A DNA stretch of 33,128 nucleotides from COE1 sp965114465 (GCA_965114465.1 CBCOYO010000018.1:1-33128); one strand, 5' to 3'; positions 17,104 through 25,566 are shown, numbered from the stretch's first letter. The notes: generated from the letters alone by a model not told the origin. Program-made: numbers and translations.

Positions 17104-18126
17104 TTAGATTTCAACAATCCATCCTTCTGGTGCTTCAAGGCGTCCCATTTGAATGCCTGTCAACGTATCATAAAGTTTCTGTGTAATTGTGCCCATTTTC
17201 TCCATGCCGGAAGGGAAACATAGTTCCTCGCCATGATTCACAATTTTTCCAACAGGAGAAATAACAGCAGCCGTTCCGCACAAACCGCACTCAGCAAAAT
17301 CTTTTACTTCCTCAAATAAGACTTCTCGTTCCTCCACTTCCAACCCAAGATATTTCTGCGCCACAATCATTAGCGAACGGCGGGTAATCGAAGGCAGAAT
17401 ACTATCGGATTTCGGCGTAACAACTTTATTGTCTTTTGTTACAAAAATAAAGTTCGCGCCGCCTGTTTCCTCCACTTTCGTGCGTGTTGCTGGATCAAGA
17501 TACATATTTTCATCATAGCCTTCTTCATGTGCTGTAACAATCGGATATAAACTCATTGCATAGTTCAGCCCTGCCTTAATATGACCTGTCCCATGTGGCG
17601 CGGCACGATCAAAATCGCTGACTTTAATCGTAAGCGGCTTTGCCCCCCCCTTAAAATATGGGCCTACCGGTGTACAAAAAATTCTAAATTGATATTCATC
17701 TGCGGGCTTTACACCAATAACAGGATTTGTTCCAAATACATAAGGCCGAATATAAAGCGTCGCGCCAGAACCATAAGGCGGCACATATGCCTCATTCGCT
17801 TTTACCACCTGCTTTACTGCTTCTACAAAGCGTCCCTTTGGCAGCGCAGGTATCTCCAAACGCAGGCAGCTATCATGCATTCTCTGCTCATTGAGATCCG
17901 GACGGAATACAACAATGCGGTTATCTTGTGTTGTATATGCCTTTAATCCCTCAAAACACGTCTGCGCATATTGCAAAACACCTGCACACTCATTTAACAC
18001 AATTGTTGCGTCTTCTGTTAATGCACCGTTATCCCATGCACCATCCTTATAATTACTGACATACCGCTGTTCTGTCTGCCTGTAACCAAAACCAAGATTT
18101 GACCAATCCAAATTTTTCTTTTCCAT
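17104..18126 (-). CDS. ilvE: Branched-chain amino acid aminotransferase, class II type
   Basis: This PLP enzyme moves the amino group between glutamate and the keto acids of leucine, isoleucine and valine, the last step of their synthesis. The 340-residue length and motifs (FEGLKAY at 58-64, YIRPYVFGTN, GHIKAGLNYA with the PLP lysine K184) place it in the long BCAT group. The ATG at 18126 has AAAGGAAG 8 bases before it; 12 extra upstream codons lack a ribosome site. A run of eight C at 17643-17650 lies in the KGGAK codons and is a possible slippage site. It is a single-gene unit with its own promoter (18192-18220) and terminator. Confidence 0.96.
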   Translation of the reverse strand: MEKKNLDWSNLGFGYRQTEQRYVSNYKDGAWDNGALTEDATIVLNECAGVLQYAQTCFEGLKAYTTQDNRIVVFRPDLNEQRMHDSCLRLEIPALPKGRFVEAVKQVVKANEAYVPPYGSGATLYIRPYVFGTNPVIGVKPADEYQFRIFCTPVGPYFKGGAKPLTIKVSDFDRAAPHGTGHIKAGLNYAMSLYPIVTAHEEGYDENMYLDPATRTKVEETGGANFIFVTKDNKVVTPKSDSILPSITRRSLMIVAQKYLGLEVEEREVLFEEVKDFAECGLCGTAAVISPVGKIVNHGEELCFPSGMEKMGTITQKLYDTLTGIQMGRLEAPEGWIVEI

Positions 18127-18191
18127 AATCAGTACTTCCTTTCGTATTTTTATATCATCCAAAACTTTTTATTTCATTAAAGTTCTATTCA

Positions 18192-18220
18192 ATTATTATA
18201 CGAAAAAAGTGAAAAGTCAA
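18192..18220 (-). promoter_or_regulatory. ilvE promoter
   Basis: On the minus strand TTGACT (5 of 6) stands 17 bp before AATAAT (5 of 6); an overlapping TATAAT lies 3 bp closer. The leader to the ATG is about 60 bases with no visible T-box or leucine-codon leader peptide. Confidence 0.7.
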
Positions 18221-18240
18221 TAAAAAAGGTAATTTTTTTG

Positions 18241-20376
18241 TTAACTGCGCAGATGGAATTGATTTACTAGTTCATGCAGACGGCTGGACTGCTGGGACAA
18301 TTCTCCACTCGTTGCCGCACTCTCCTCTGCCGCTATAATATTTGACTGTACAACTTCTCCAATTAAATCCACGTGCTTTGTCAATTCATGCAAAACTTGT
18401 TTCTGATTCTGGGAAGCATCACGAATTTTATCAACAGAGCCAGAGATCTCCTTAGCCCCCTCTACCACTGCCATAAGTGATTTTGCCGTATCATCTGCTA
18501 TTTGTGTGCCATTGCGCACTGCTTCAAGCGAACGTCCGATAAGTTCTGTTGTTCTACCAACCGACTCCGCACTCTGTGTCGCTAAATCGCGGATTTCATT
18601 AGCAACCACAGCAAACCCCCTGCCAGCTTCCCCTGCTCTTGCCGCTTCTATCGAAGCATTTAATGACAGCAGATTTGTCTTGCTTGCAATTTCCTGAATT
18701 GCCATAATAATCTTTTCAATTCCTGCGGACGAATCACGAATATCGGTCATAGCATTCATTAACTTGCCCATTTCCTCGTTACTTTCCATAATTCGATCGC
18801 TGACTTTTTGCACAATTTGATTCATATTCTGCGCATCTTCTGCATTCGCTGCAACGTCATTCGACAGATTTTCAATAGAAGTCGCCAGTTCATCCACTGC
18901 CGCTGCCTGCTCATTTGCCCCTTTTGTCAAAGCCTGCGCTCCAGTGGCAACACTGACAGAACCCGATGCCACATCATCCGCCGATACAATAATCTGCTGT
19001 AATGTTCCATTTAATGAATCCACAATCTTCTCAATGGAAGTCTGAATTGGAATAAAATCACCGATATATTTCTGACGGATTTCTATATCCATATTGTTCT
19101 CCGCCATTTCAGACAGTCTCTGCGAAATATCATTGACATAATTGTCCACGGTAAAGCTAATATGATTAATCGCCTGTGCCAAACGCCCCAACTCATCATC
19201 CGTATCCACTGCAATATTGATCTTTAGACTTCCGCCCTCTAACTGCGCTGCACCGCTTAAAATATCCTGAACCGGCGCAAGCGATTTCTCAATGGTATAA
19301 TAAATTGTCCGCAACAGCAATGCGCCAATTACTACCACAACAAGCATTAACTTTAAGGTATCTGCTATAATTTCCAAGAAAAATTCACTTTTATTTACAG
19401 CAAGATACAATGTCCAATAATTTCCACTATGCAATTTTAATGGCACGGTTATACCGACGCCGCTTCTCTTTGTTGCATAATTTGCAACTCCATGATTAAT
19501 TACAGAAATACTATTGACATACGCTCCTTCTGACTTCGACTTTAGTTTTTGTGCGTCATCCCACAATGATTTATACCCTGTTTCCGCAGCAACTTTCCCG
19601 ACAGTGGATCGGTCAGCGGAATCAAGAAGTACTGTACCATCCTCCGCAAGCGCTACCATATGCGTTGAACGATATCCCGTTCCCGCATACTGCTGCGTCT
19701 GCATATCATAGAGCGCCACATCACAGCCAGCTACACCAAAGAATTCATTTTCTGCATTATAAACAGGTGCAATAATACTAATCATCATAATATCTTCTTC
19801 GCCCCGCAATGAATAGATATATGGTTCCATAACATACACTTCGCCAGAAGATTTTATCTGCTTATAATACTCCTTATCAAAATTGTCGAAAGCATCTTCA
19901 TGCTTTTCAAAAGTAACACCCGTTTTATTTTCATTGAGATATGCAACAGCTTCATAAGCAATTTCTTTTTTATGTACACTGTACGGCTGCCCCTGCGCAT
20001 TCGGAATCGCATTCTGCTCAAAGTAAGCAAATACCGTTGTGAAATTATCGTTAGAAGTCAAGACTCCCGCTAACGCATTATCAATCGCATCCCGTTGCTC
20101 CTCGGGATCTAATGCTGAAATATTTCTTAATGAATTGGCAAATCCCAACGCCTGCCCATATGCCATTTGAATATCATCATCAATTAAAAAGGCATTCTCA
20201 TAGGCAACTGACACCAATTTGTCCGTTGCACTTCTAATTTTTGAAATCATAGAAATAACAGCCGACACCACCACAATCAAAAAAAGCATTACTGCGACTG
20301 TAACTACCAGCTTGGAAATAATTTTCCTGCTAAGGCTGTTTGTTTCCAACACACTATTCTTTTTTTCTTGCGACAT
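18241..20376 (-). CDS. Methyl-accepting chemotaxis protein with dCache sensor
   Basis: The 711-residue receptor has an N-terminal membrane helix (about 18-42, KLVVTVAVMLFLIVVVSAVI). A periplasm-side dCache-type ligand domain of about 280 residues follows, with the PAS-like stretch VAGCDVALYDMQTQQY. A second helix (LKLMLVVVVIGALLL), a HAMP segment and a long methyl-accepting coiled coil come next. The hairpin tip is intact (KTNLLSLNASIEAARAGEAG then RGFAVVANEIRDLA), the part that contacts CheW and CheA. The chemical sensed cannot be read from sequence. ATG 20376 follows GGAGGAGG at a 10-base spacing. The gene has a perfect sigma-A promoter 240 bp upstream, and its long leader contains family A copy A2 and two hairpins. 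Confidence 0.95.
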   Translation of the reverse strand: MSQEKKNSVLETNSLSRKIISKLVVTVAVMLFLIVVVSAVISMISKIRSATDKLVSVAYENAFLIDDDIQMAYGQALGFANSLRNISALDPEEQRDAIDNALAGVLTSNDNFTTVFAYFEQNAIPNAQGQPYSVHKKEIAYEAVAYLNENKTGVTFEKHEDAFDNFDKEYYKQIKSSGEVYVMEPYIYSLRGEEDIMMISIIAPVYNAENEFFGVAGCDVALYDMQTQQYAGTGYRSTHMVALAEDGTVLLDSADRSTVGKVAAETGYKSLWDDAQKLKSKSEGAYVNSISVINHGVANYATKRSGVGITVPLKLHSGNYWTLYLAVNKSEFFLEIIADTLKLMLVVVVIGALLLRTIYYTIEKSLAPVQDILSGAAQLEGGSLKINIAVDTDDELGRLAQAINHISFTVDNYVNDISQRLSEMAENNMDIEIRQKYIGDFIPIQTSIEKIVDSLNGTLQQIIVSADDVASGSVSVATGAQALTKGANEQAAAVDELATSIENLSNDVAANAEDAQNMNQIVQKVSDRIMESNEEMGKLMNAMTDIRDSSAGIEKIIMAIQEIASKTNLLSLNASIEAARAGEAGRGFAVVANEIRDLATQSAESVGRTTELIGRSLEAVRNGTQIADDTAKSLMAVVEGAKEISGSVDKIRDASQNQKQVLHELTKHVDLIGEVVQSNIIAAEESAATSGELSQQSSRLHELVNQFHLRS

Positions 20377-20411
20377 AAAAAAAATACCTCCTCCGTGAAT
20401 ATATTTATCGT

Positions 20412-20482
20412 AAACGCAAATAATATTTGCGTTTGCCTGATCCGACCGCATTCCGCAAAGCTGCTAAATTTCTAATGCGGTC
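20412..20482. promoter_or_regulatory. Two inverted repeats in the chemoreceptor leader
   Basis: AAACGCAAAT (20412-20421) and ATTTGCGTTT (20425-20434) form a perfect 10-bp dyad with a 3-base centre. GACCGCATT (20444-20452) pairs with AATGCGGTC (20474-20482). Both lie in the predicted 5' leader, 36-106 bases before the ATG. They could be an operator and an RNA hairpin; no known riboswitch was recognised. Confidence 0.6.
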
Positions 20483-20500
20483 GTGTGTATCAATTATAAA

Positions 20501-20595
20501 AGCTGTCGCATTAAGGGAAATGTATACAAGATAGTCTAACACCTTACTTCGATTGATATGATATCTTGTATACTCAAAGCTTATTGCGCAACCCC
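20501..20595 (-). repeat. Family A palindromic element, copy A2
   Basis: Ends AGCTGTCGCATTAAG and CTTATTGCGCAACCCCT face each other. Inside are TATACAAGATA and TATCTTGTATA, so the whole forms a long hairpin. It shares ATACAAGATAGTCTAACAC with copy A4. It sits between the promoter at 20620-20648 and the chemoreceptor, so it should be part of that mRNA. Confidence 0.85.
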
Positions 20596-20619
20596 TATAA
20601 TATCATAAAGTACCGTATT

Positions 20620-20648
20620 ATTATACCGTTGCAAAAAATCCATGTCAA
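20620..20648 (-). promoter_or_regulatory. Consensus sigma-A promoter of the chemoreceptor
   Basis: On the minus strand a perfect TTGACA is followed after 17 bp by a perfect TATAAT. The predicted start site is near 20613, giving a leader of about 235 bases to the chemoreceptor ATG. A motility-sigma promoter was looked for and not found. Confidence 0.8.
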
Positions 20649-20703
20649 TTCCTATTTTCCTGATTTTTCCACAAAAAAAAGCATTTTTTCTAGTGAAACT
20701 ATT

Positions 20704-21207
20704 TTATTTTTTCTGATAAACAGCAAAGACATATTCCAAGTCAAAATACGTCTGCTCCTCACTTTCCTCCACTAGTTCCCATTCCGGCAGATTGTCTAAA
20801 TTGGGGAAAAAAGCATCTGCTTGATATGCATAGTCAATCCGTGTCACATATGCCTTGCTGCAATATGGCAGCAGTTCTTTGTATACACGCTCACCGCCAA
20901 TAATATATATATCTTGGCTGGGATATGGTTTTAATACCTCAAACAGCATTTCCATAGAAGATACTACAATACAATCCTTATGGCGCTGCGCATAATCGTC
21001 ATATTTTTTATCTGTAGTCAATATAATATTTGTCCTGTTTTTCAATGGCTGTTTTTGTGGAAAAGACTCCAGCGTTCTTCTTCCCATTACTACCACTTTG
21101 CCCGTTGTAATTTCCCGAAAACGCTTCTGATCGCTAGGACATCGCACAAGCAGACTGTTTTGATACCCAATTGCCCAGTTTTTATCGGCAGCTACAATAA
21201 TATTCAA
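20704..21207 (-). CDS. folA: Dihydrofolate reductase
   Basis: This enzyme reduces dihydrofolate to tetrahydrofolate with NADPH. The 167-residue product has the usual pattern: NIIVAADKNWAIG at the start, the acidic active-site residue D26 in PSDQKRFREIT, the cofactor segment GKVVVMGRRTLESFP and IYIIGGERVYKELLPYCSKAYVT. The best start is the TTG at 21207, which has AAGGAAGG 9 bases before it and gives a family-like N-terminus; a GTG at 21228 would put the ribosome site inside the gene. It follows thyX by 28 bases in the same orientation. Coexistence with thyX is worth noting because ThyX does not produce dihydrofolate. Confidence 0.95.
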   Translation of the reverse strand: MNIIVAADKNWAIGYQNSLLVRCPSDQKRFREITTGKVVVMGRRTLESFPQKQPLKNRTNIILTTDKKYDDYAQRHKDCIVVSSMEMLFEVLKPYPSQDIYIIGGERVYKELLPYCSKAYVTRIDYAYQADAFFPNLDNLPEWELVEESEEQTYFDLEYVFAVYQKK

Positions 21208-21235
21208 ATGTTTCGCCCTTCCTTTCACACATTAT

Positions 21236-21880
21236 TTATTCTTCAACTATAATATCATCAAACACGATTGGCAGCTTCTCCTGCAATTCTTTTAGCAAGG
21301 GAACTGCCACTTCCCGCATCTGCGGATGCGCTGCCTTATCTGTCCGAAGCTTAAAAAAATTCCGCCATTCTCGATAGTTGGCAGTCATTGTAATCTCGGT
21401 TTTAGTACTATTTGGCAGCACTGAACGTGCTTCCTGTGGCGTTGCACCAGCTTCCATTAAACTAAAATAGCTTTTCTCTGCACTGCGCATGGCATCCTCC
21501 CACTGCTGATAGGCTTTTGATGTTTCGTCCAGAAAAAAGTTTGGTCTTATCACCGTGATTTCATTGTGAAACTTATCTTTTGCATAATTGCAGTACCGCG
21601 TACTTTCTTGCGCAAACGAAGATATCCGATGCCGCACAATCTCATGGCTTACTCCTCTATCCACAATAAATTTAACCGACAGCATAGAATGCTCTATCAT
21701 TGCCGTATGGTCACGGTTAATCAGCATTTTCACCATTTTCTTCGCCGACTCTCCATCCTCCGTAATTAAATTCTCACTCTTATAACAAACACGCGCAATC
21801 TTTTCAATATGTTGTAACTCTTGAATTCCTCCTTGAGAAATCGGCGTTAAAATCTCGTATCCTGCTTTTACAATCTTCAT
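21236..21880 (-). CDS. thyX: FAD-dependent thymidylate synthase
   Basis: ThyX methylates dUMP to dTMP using methylene-tetrahydrofolate, with FAD and NADPH as reductant. The 214-residue length is typical. The diagnostic ThyX motif RHRISSFAQESTR is at 83-95, and RSVLPNSTKTEITMTAN with the C-terminal KLRTDKAAHPQMREVA segment completes the flavin and dUMP sites. The ATG at 21880 is preceded by AAAGGA; an ATG four codons earlier is too close to it. Longer in-frame extensions overlap the neighbouring cysteine-rich gene and are not credible. It forms a pair with folA. Confidence 0.97.
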   Translation of the reverse strand: MKIVKAGYEILTPISQGGIQELQHIEKIARVCYKSENLITEDGESAKKMVKMLINRDHTAMIEHSMLSVKFIVDRGVSHEIVRHRISSFAQESTRYCNYAKDKFHNEITVIRPNFFLDETSKAYQQWEDAMRSAEKSYFSLMEAGATPQEARSVLPNSTKTEITMTANYREWRNFFKLRTDKAAHPQMREVAVPLLKELQEKLPIVFDDIIVEE

Positions 21881-21935
21881 TTTTATATCCATTCCTTTCA
21901 CTTTGCTCAAATACCAAACATATCCGAAAATATCC

Positions 21936-22547
21936 TTAGCACAGCATCCACTGATAATCATATATTTTACGATAATTTCCGCCTTTGGAAATCTCGCCTT
22001 TATAATATCGAACATGCCTGTTAGACATTTTTTTACAATACCTGCGACCTTTACCTCCATGATTTTCCCATTCCCTTCTATAATAAGGAACTTCTCTGCT
22101 GCAAAATTCACCGTTAACTTTAACCGTATCCACATAAATAACCGGATACGGATAACGTACAATCCTCCATAAATGCCGCAATTGTTTTTGGGTTCTTAAA
22201 TATTGTCTTCTTTTATATCCTCTTTTTTTCTTAGAATGAAATCGAGTATTATTTGCATACCTGTTTTGGGTACTCCAATCGCTTTTTGCTTTCTTTGAAC
22301 GTCTTTTTGATTTTTTAGAACGCACTTTTGACTGCGACGCAGCATGGTATATATTATCACAGCGTTCATTACACGCATTTAAACAACTGCCTATTTTATT
22401 ACAAAAACAATCCCTATATCGCTTTTCTGTTATATATTGCATCGCGATATATTGGTATAATTCACTACTGCATTTTATAGAACTTTGACAATCTGCAATT
22501 ATTTCCTGCAATTCATTCTCAATATATGGACATTCTTTACAATTCAT
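21936..22547 (-). CDS. Cysteine-rich, strongly basic protein of unknown function
   Basis: The 203-residue protein has nine cysteines in its first 63 residues (C3, C6, C20, C26, C47, C49, C55, C59, C63), which suggests metal binding. A lysine/arginine-rich middle follows (KVRSKKSKRRSKKAK), then a C-terminal block ending RRYCKKMSNRHVRYYKG and YRKIYDYQWML. I have the impression that this tail is shared by short unannotated proteins of Clostridia, but I cannot name a family. The basic middle points to nucleic-acid binding. GGAGG lies 4 bases before the ATG, and the start overlaps the stop of the preceding gene (ATGA), so the two are translationally coupled. Nothing links it functionally to thyX downstream. 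Confidence 0.7.
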   Translation of the reverse strand: MNCKECPYIENELQEIIADCQSSIKCSSELYQYIAMQYITEKRYRDCFCNKIGSCLNACNERCDNIYHAASQSKVRSKKSKRRSKKAKSDWSTQNRYANNTRFHSKKKRGYKRRQYLRTQKQLRHLWRIVRYPYPVIYVDTVKVNGEFCSREVPYYRREWENHGGKGRRYCKKMSNRHVRYYKGEISKGGNYRKIYDYQWMLC

Positions 22548-23140
22548 GCATCCTCCTGCAGCCTTTGTGCAAGTTCTTCCAAATTTATATTCTCACCGCT
22601 GCCCCCGTCTTGAAAAAGCCAATACTTTCCATTCTCTGCACGCAAAACATACTTTTCCCATCTGCCGTTTTCTTGATACTTATAACAAAACGTACCCAAA
22701 TCACCCGATTTAATCCAGAAGTTATCACTTATATTTTCCCATGCCACCCAATGAAAATCATACATTCTATAAATATTCTCAACCTTAAACACTTCTTCCT
22801 TCGTTGCGTTTTCAACAATTGCAATATTTACATAATGTATATCCATTTCGAAATCTTCCGCCACAAATGCACATAATGTGTAGACTCCGTCAGGCGATTC
22901 TAGCATCTGTGGAAAACGTTGCTGCTGATTATCTAATATTTCTTTCTGGAAAGTAACCACAATATAAAATATATAGAAACCAATGCCTAATACGCCCAAT
23001 AGTGCGCCTGCCACAATCCAATTCCTAAACTTCCTTATCTTTAACCTCATCTTTTTTTCTTCTCTCAAAAAAGATAATCCCAATACCTTTTTCTCCAAAA
23101 CCGTTAAATCGTCTTTTGAAGCTTTCCAATCCATAATCAT
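22544..23140 (-). CDS. Single-pass membrane protein of unknown function (DUF5412-like)
   Basis: The 198-residue product has a basic N-terminal cytosolic part, one membrane helix at about 42-63 (WIVAGALLGVLGIGFYIFYIVV), and an outward domain of about 130 residues. SPDGVYTLCAFVAEDF, VENIYRMYDFHWVAWENISDNFWI and the rest of that domain resemble DUF5412-type extracellular domains (recalled, not searched). The ribosome site before the ATG at 23140 is weak; a later ATG at residue 31 is an alternative that keeps the helix. It is coupled by ATGA overlap to the cysteine-rich gene and probably shares its role. Confidence 0.65.
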   Translation of the reverse strand: MIMDWKASKDDLTVLEKKVLGLSFLREEKKMRLKIRKFRNWIVAGALLGVLGIGFYIFYIVVTFQKEILDNQQQRFPQMLESPDGVYTLCAFVAEDFEMDIHYVNIAIVENATKEEVFKVENIYRMYDFHWVAWENISDNFWIKSGDLGTFCYKYQENGRWEKYVLRAENGKYWLFQDGGSGENINLEELAQRLQEDA

Positions 23141-23171
23141 ACTATCCAGTCTTTCTATAGAACAAATACTA

Positions 23172-23203
23172 TAGTAAACGACGACCGTATTTGCCGTTTA
23201 CTA
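23172..23203. other. Hairpin between the membrane gene and yitT
   Basis: TAGTAAACG pairs with CGTTTACTA around a 14-base loop. It lies 31 bases ahead of the DUF5412-like gene start, so it could influence that gene's transcription or leader. There is no T-run on either side. Confidence 0.5.
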
Positions 23204-23265
23204 AAAATATTGATGCCCACAACCACATAAGGAATTCAGCCACTTTACGGCATGCGGTCGGCGCA

Positions 23266-23363
23266 GGGGCTGTTGCAATAAGAAAAATAGGCGCAATATA
23301 TTGTGGTGCTGTGTTATGCTTTATACTATATCTTGTATATTTAAAACTTATTGTGACAACCCC
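23266..23363 (-). repeat. Family A palindromic element, copy A3
   Basis: GGGGCTGTTGCAATAAG and CTTATTGTGACAACCCC bound a 98-bp element containing CAATATATTG and ATATCTTGTATAT. It starts 17 bases after the yitT stop, so it lies in the 3' part of that transcript. Confidence 0.85.
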
Positions 23364-23380
23364 AACAATATTCCCCTACT

Positions 23381-24241
23381 CTACTCATGCGGTCTTTGGT
23401 AAAATAATCCCGATACCTGCTGTGTATTAATTACATTTACAAAAGCTTTTGGGTCAACCCGCTTAATATCCTTAATAATTCCTTTACATTCCGCACGCGA
23501 CACTACCGAATACACAATCTTTCGTTCCTCGTGCTGGAAAGAGCCTTCTCCATCAATGACTGTTGCGCCATGATTACTGTCCCTTGCGATTACTTCATAT
23601 ACCTCCTTCGGATGATTTGTCACCACCAGAAGCGTATGTTGGCGATACTGCTGATAAAGCATCCGAAGCACCTGCGTAGAAGCATACTGGAAAATAATAG
23701 AATACAACGCTTTCTCCCAGCCAAACAGTAAGCCTGCTACAATCAACAATATCGCATTAAACCCAAGAATTACATTAAAGGAATCCACGCCCTTACGTTC
23801 AGATAGAAAAATACCAATAAAGTCTGTCCCTCCGGTCGTCGCATTCATCATTAAACATAAACTAATTAAAAAACCATTGATAATTCCGCCAAAAACACTA
23901 ATCAGCAGGATATCGTATGTAATCGCATAGGCTGGCAGAATATCCGTTAAAATATTTGTCAGCATAATTGTTATGCAGGAAAACAAAGTAAATTTTTTTC
24001 CAATAAACTTAAAGCCTATATAAATCGGCCCTAAATTTAGCAGTACATTAATAATGGTATATGGTATCTCTACATTTAGAAACAGTTCAAAAATCCTTTG
24101 TATTAAAAGTGTTAGTCCCGTTGCGCCGCCCGGATACAAGCCTCCGGTTCTTACAAATGTTTTAATATTTAGCGCCATTGCCGCCGACGCAAGGCATATT
24201 ACAATCAGCCGCTTTGCATCCTGCTTTAAATTCCACTCCAT
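23381..24241 (-). CDS. YitT family membrane protein (DUF161 plus DUF2179)
   Basis: The 286-residue protein has five or six membrane helices over about residues 10-195. It shows the family glycine motifs GGLYPGGATGLTLLIQ and NATTGGTDFIG, followed by a cytosolic C-terminal DUF2179 domain (about 205-280, HGATVIDGEGSF and DIKRVDPKAFVNVI). YitT proteins are widespread in Firmicutes; transport roles are suspected, but the substrate is not known to me. Start at 24241 with AAAAGGAAGG 10 bases before it. It is probably monocistronic and ends near the A3 palindrome. Confidence 0.93.
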   Translation of the reverse strand: MEWNLKQDAKRLIVICLASAAMALNIKTFVRTGGLYPGGATGLTLLIQRIFELFLNVEIPYTIINVLLNLGPIYIGFKFIGKKFTLFSCITIMLTNILTDILPAYAITYDILLISVFGGIINGFLISLCLMMNATTGGTDFIGIFLSERKGVDSFNVILGFNAILLIVAGLLFGWEKALYSIIFQYASTQVLRMLYQQYRQHTLLVVTNHPKEVYEVIARDSNHGATVIDGEGSFQHEERKIVYSVVSRAECKGIIKDIKRVDPKAFVNVINTQQVSGLFYQRPHE

Positions 24242-24315
24242 ATTGTTAATACCTTCCTTTTACACTTTGAAATATGCCGCTTACAGCAGTATAAACAATC
24301 CATTCTATATAACAC

Positions 24316-25095
24316 TTACAGTTTCTTTTTGGATGTTTTTATTTGCTTATTGTCTTTTTGTACATTTTCCTCGCAGTCCGACACAAACTGATCGGGATAG
24401 TACGTGCTTCCCTCATATCCACATACCCCCATCCTTGGAGAATTGCAGACAGGCAGCAGTATATCCTCATCACATTCATACTTTTTTGCGCACTTCTTGC
24501 ACAATAATCCTTCCCCTTCATAAATACACGAAGGACAAACGAATACTGCTGGTTTTTTCCCGCAATTACTACACATATAAACTGGCGGATTATTTCTTGA
24601 TAAAATCGTTATATCTTCCTTCTGCTTAAAGCCCTTCCTATAATTACGAACTTCAATCACCAACTCTGTCGTAGAACCAAAATCATATTGATACAGAATT
24701 TTCATCTCTGTTTTCAGAACCTCTTTTAATTGATAGTCCTTCATACTTCTGTTAGGTTCACTCCCATAAAAAAACATATCATCACCTAGCATACTATCAT
24801 ATAAAACGCCATTGATAAAAAAACTACTTAAATGCCCGCAGCATTCCAGCCAAATATCCCTTAAAAATTGATCTAAATCTCTTAATGTATCATCTTCTTT
24901 TATCTCTATCACCATCCAGTAAGCATTTTCATATTTACCATAAATAAAAAGTTCATAATATCCACATGGTGTGTCGTTTTGTTCCTTCTCCAATGCAGCC
25001 GCACGCTTTTTACAAGATGCCAAATGCCGCATAATATAGGGTCTTGTATATTCTTTACCGCAATATTTACATTTTCCTGTTATCTTATCACTCAT
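24316..25095 (-). CDS. pRiA4b ORF-3-like protein with two zinc-binding modules
   Basis: The 259-residue protein starts with a C2HC finger (C9, C12, H24, C28 in CKYCGKEYTRPYIMRHLASC). The central part, about 40-150, carries the pRiA4b ORF-3/IS1096-passenger fold markers LRDLDQFLRDIWLECCGHLSSF-type and YQYDFGSTTEL. A C-terminal zinc ribbon with four CxxC pairs follows (CSNC, CPSC, CKKC and a last C-C set), ending in a lysine-rich tail. The pRiA4b domain is often encoded near plasmid or transposon genes; its biochemical role is unknown to me. ATG 25095 is the simplest start; the ribosome site is poor. No transposase is adjacent, so it may be a domesticated passenger. Confidence 0.8.
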   Translation of the reverse strand: MSDKITGKCKYCGKEYTRPYIMRHLASCKKRAAALEKEQNDTPCGYYELFIYGKYENAYWMVIEIKEDDTLRDLDQFLRDIWLECCGHLSSFFINGVLYDSMLGDDMFFYGSEPNRSMKDYQLKEVLKTEMKILYQYDFGSTTELVIEVRNYRKGFKQKEDITILSRNNPPVYMCSNCGKKPAVFVCPSCIYEGEGLLCKKCAKKYECDEDILLPVCNSPRMGVCGYEGSTYYPDQFVSDCEENVQKDNKQIKTSKKKL

Positions 25096-25142
25096 ATTTT
25101 TCACTGTTCCATTTCCATATACAAACAAATTGTGTCAATTTC

Positions 25143-25442
25143 TTATTTCTTTTTCTTCAGCTTTTCAAAATGCCTTTCCAACAGTGCAGTCACTGCCTCC
25201 TTGTCCTTTAAATTATTTAGAATCACCACAGAGCCAAACACATCATCATATTGAAAAATTAACTTATAGGGATCACCCTTTATCATAAACTGCGCATCCC
25301 CCTCATAAGGCTGCACCACTTCACGCCCCTCCTCAGCAGCAATGCTCTCCACAAGCCGCCGAATTGGCTCAGAAGCCCAGCCGTTTGTATCCAATACAAT
25401 CCATCCATCTTCCTCTGTCACCATATTAATTCGATATAACAT
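25143..25442 (-). CDS. Small conserved-looking protein of unknown function
   Basis: The 99-residue protein has mixed alpha/beta character, with no membrane segment or cysteine motif. It ends in a basic helix (ALLERHFEKLKKKK). A strong TGAGGAGG ribosome site 7 bases before the ATG shows that it is a real gene. It stands 47 bases upstream of the zinc-protein gene in the same direction and may be co-transcribed with it. I do not recognise the family. Confidence 0.7.
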   Translation of the reverse strand: MLYRINMVTEEDGWIVLDTNGWASEPIRRLVESIAAEEGREVVQPYEGDAQFMIKGDPYKLIFQYDDVFGSVVILNNLKDKEAVTALLERHFEKLKKKK

Positions 25443-25472
25443 TTTACAACCTCCTCAATCTAGCATTCCAAT

Positions 25473-25566
25473 CTATACTCACAAGCAATAAATTTTCCAT
25501 ATCAAAAAAGATATTTATGCTCGTAAGTCAGCGTTATTGGCGAATTTAAGTACTCGCCAATATATG
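25473..25566 (+). repeat. Family C two-hairpin repeat, copy C1
   Basis: Hairpin one pairs ACTCACAAGCA (25477-25487) with its inverse near 25518-25528. The linker CAGCGTTA leads to hairpin two, TTGGCGA (25537-25543) with TCGCCAA (25554-25560). An inverted relative with changed stems lies at 27162-27258, on the other side of the DUF2974 gene. Confidence 0.75.

Noticed and set aside
21881..22162. Long N-terminal extension of ThyX
   Set aside because: It overlaps the cysteine-rich gene in another frame, and the 214-residue form already matches the family length.
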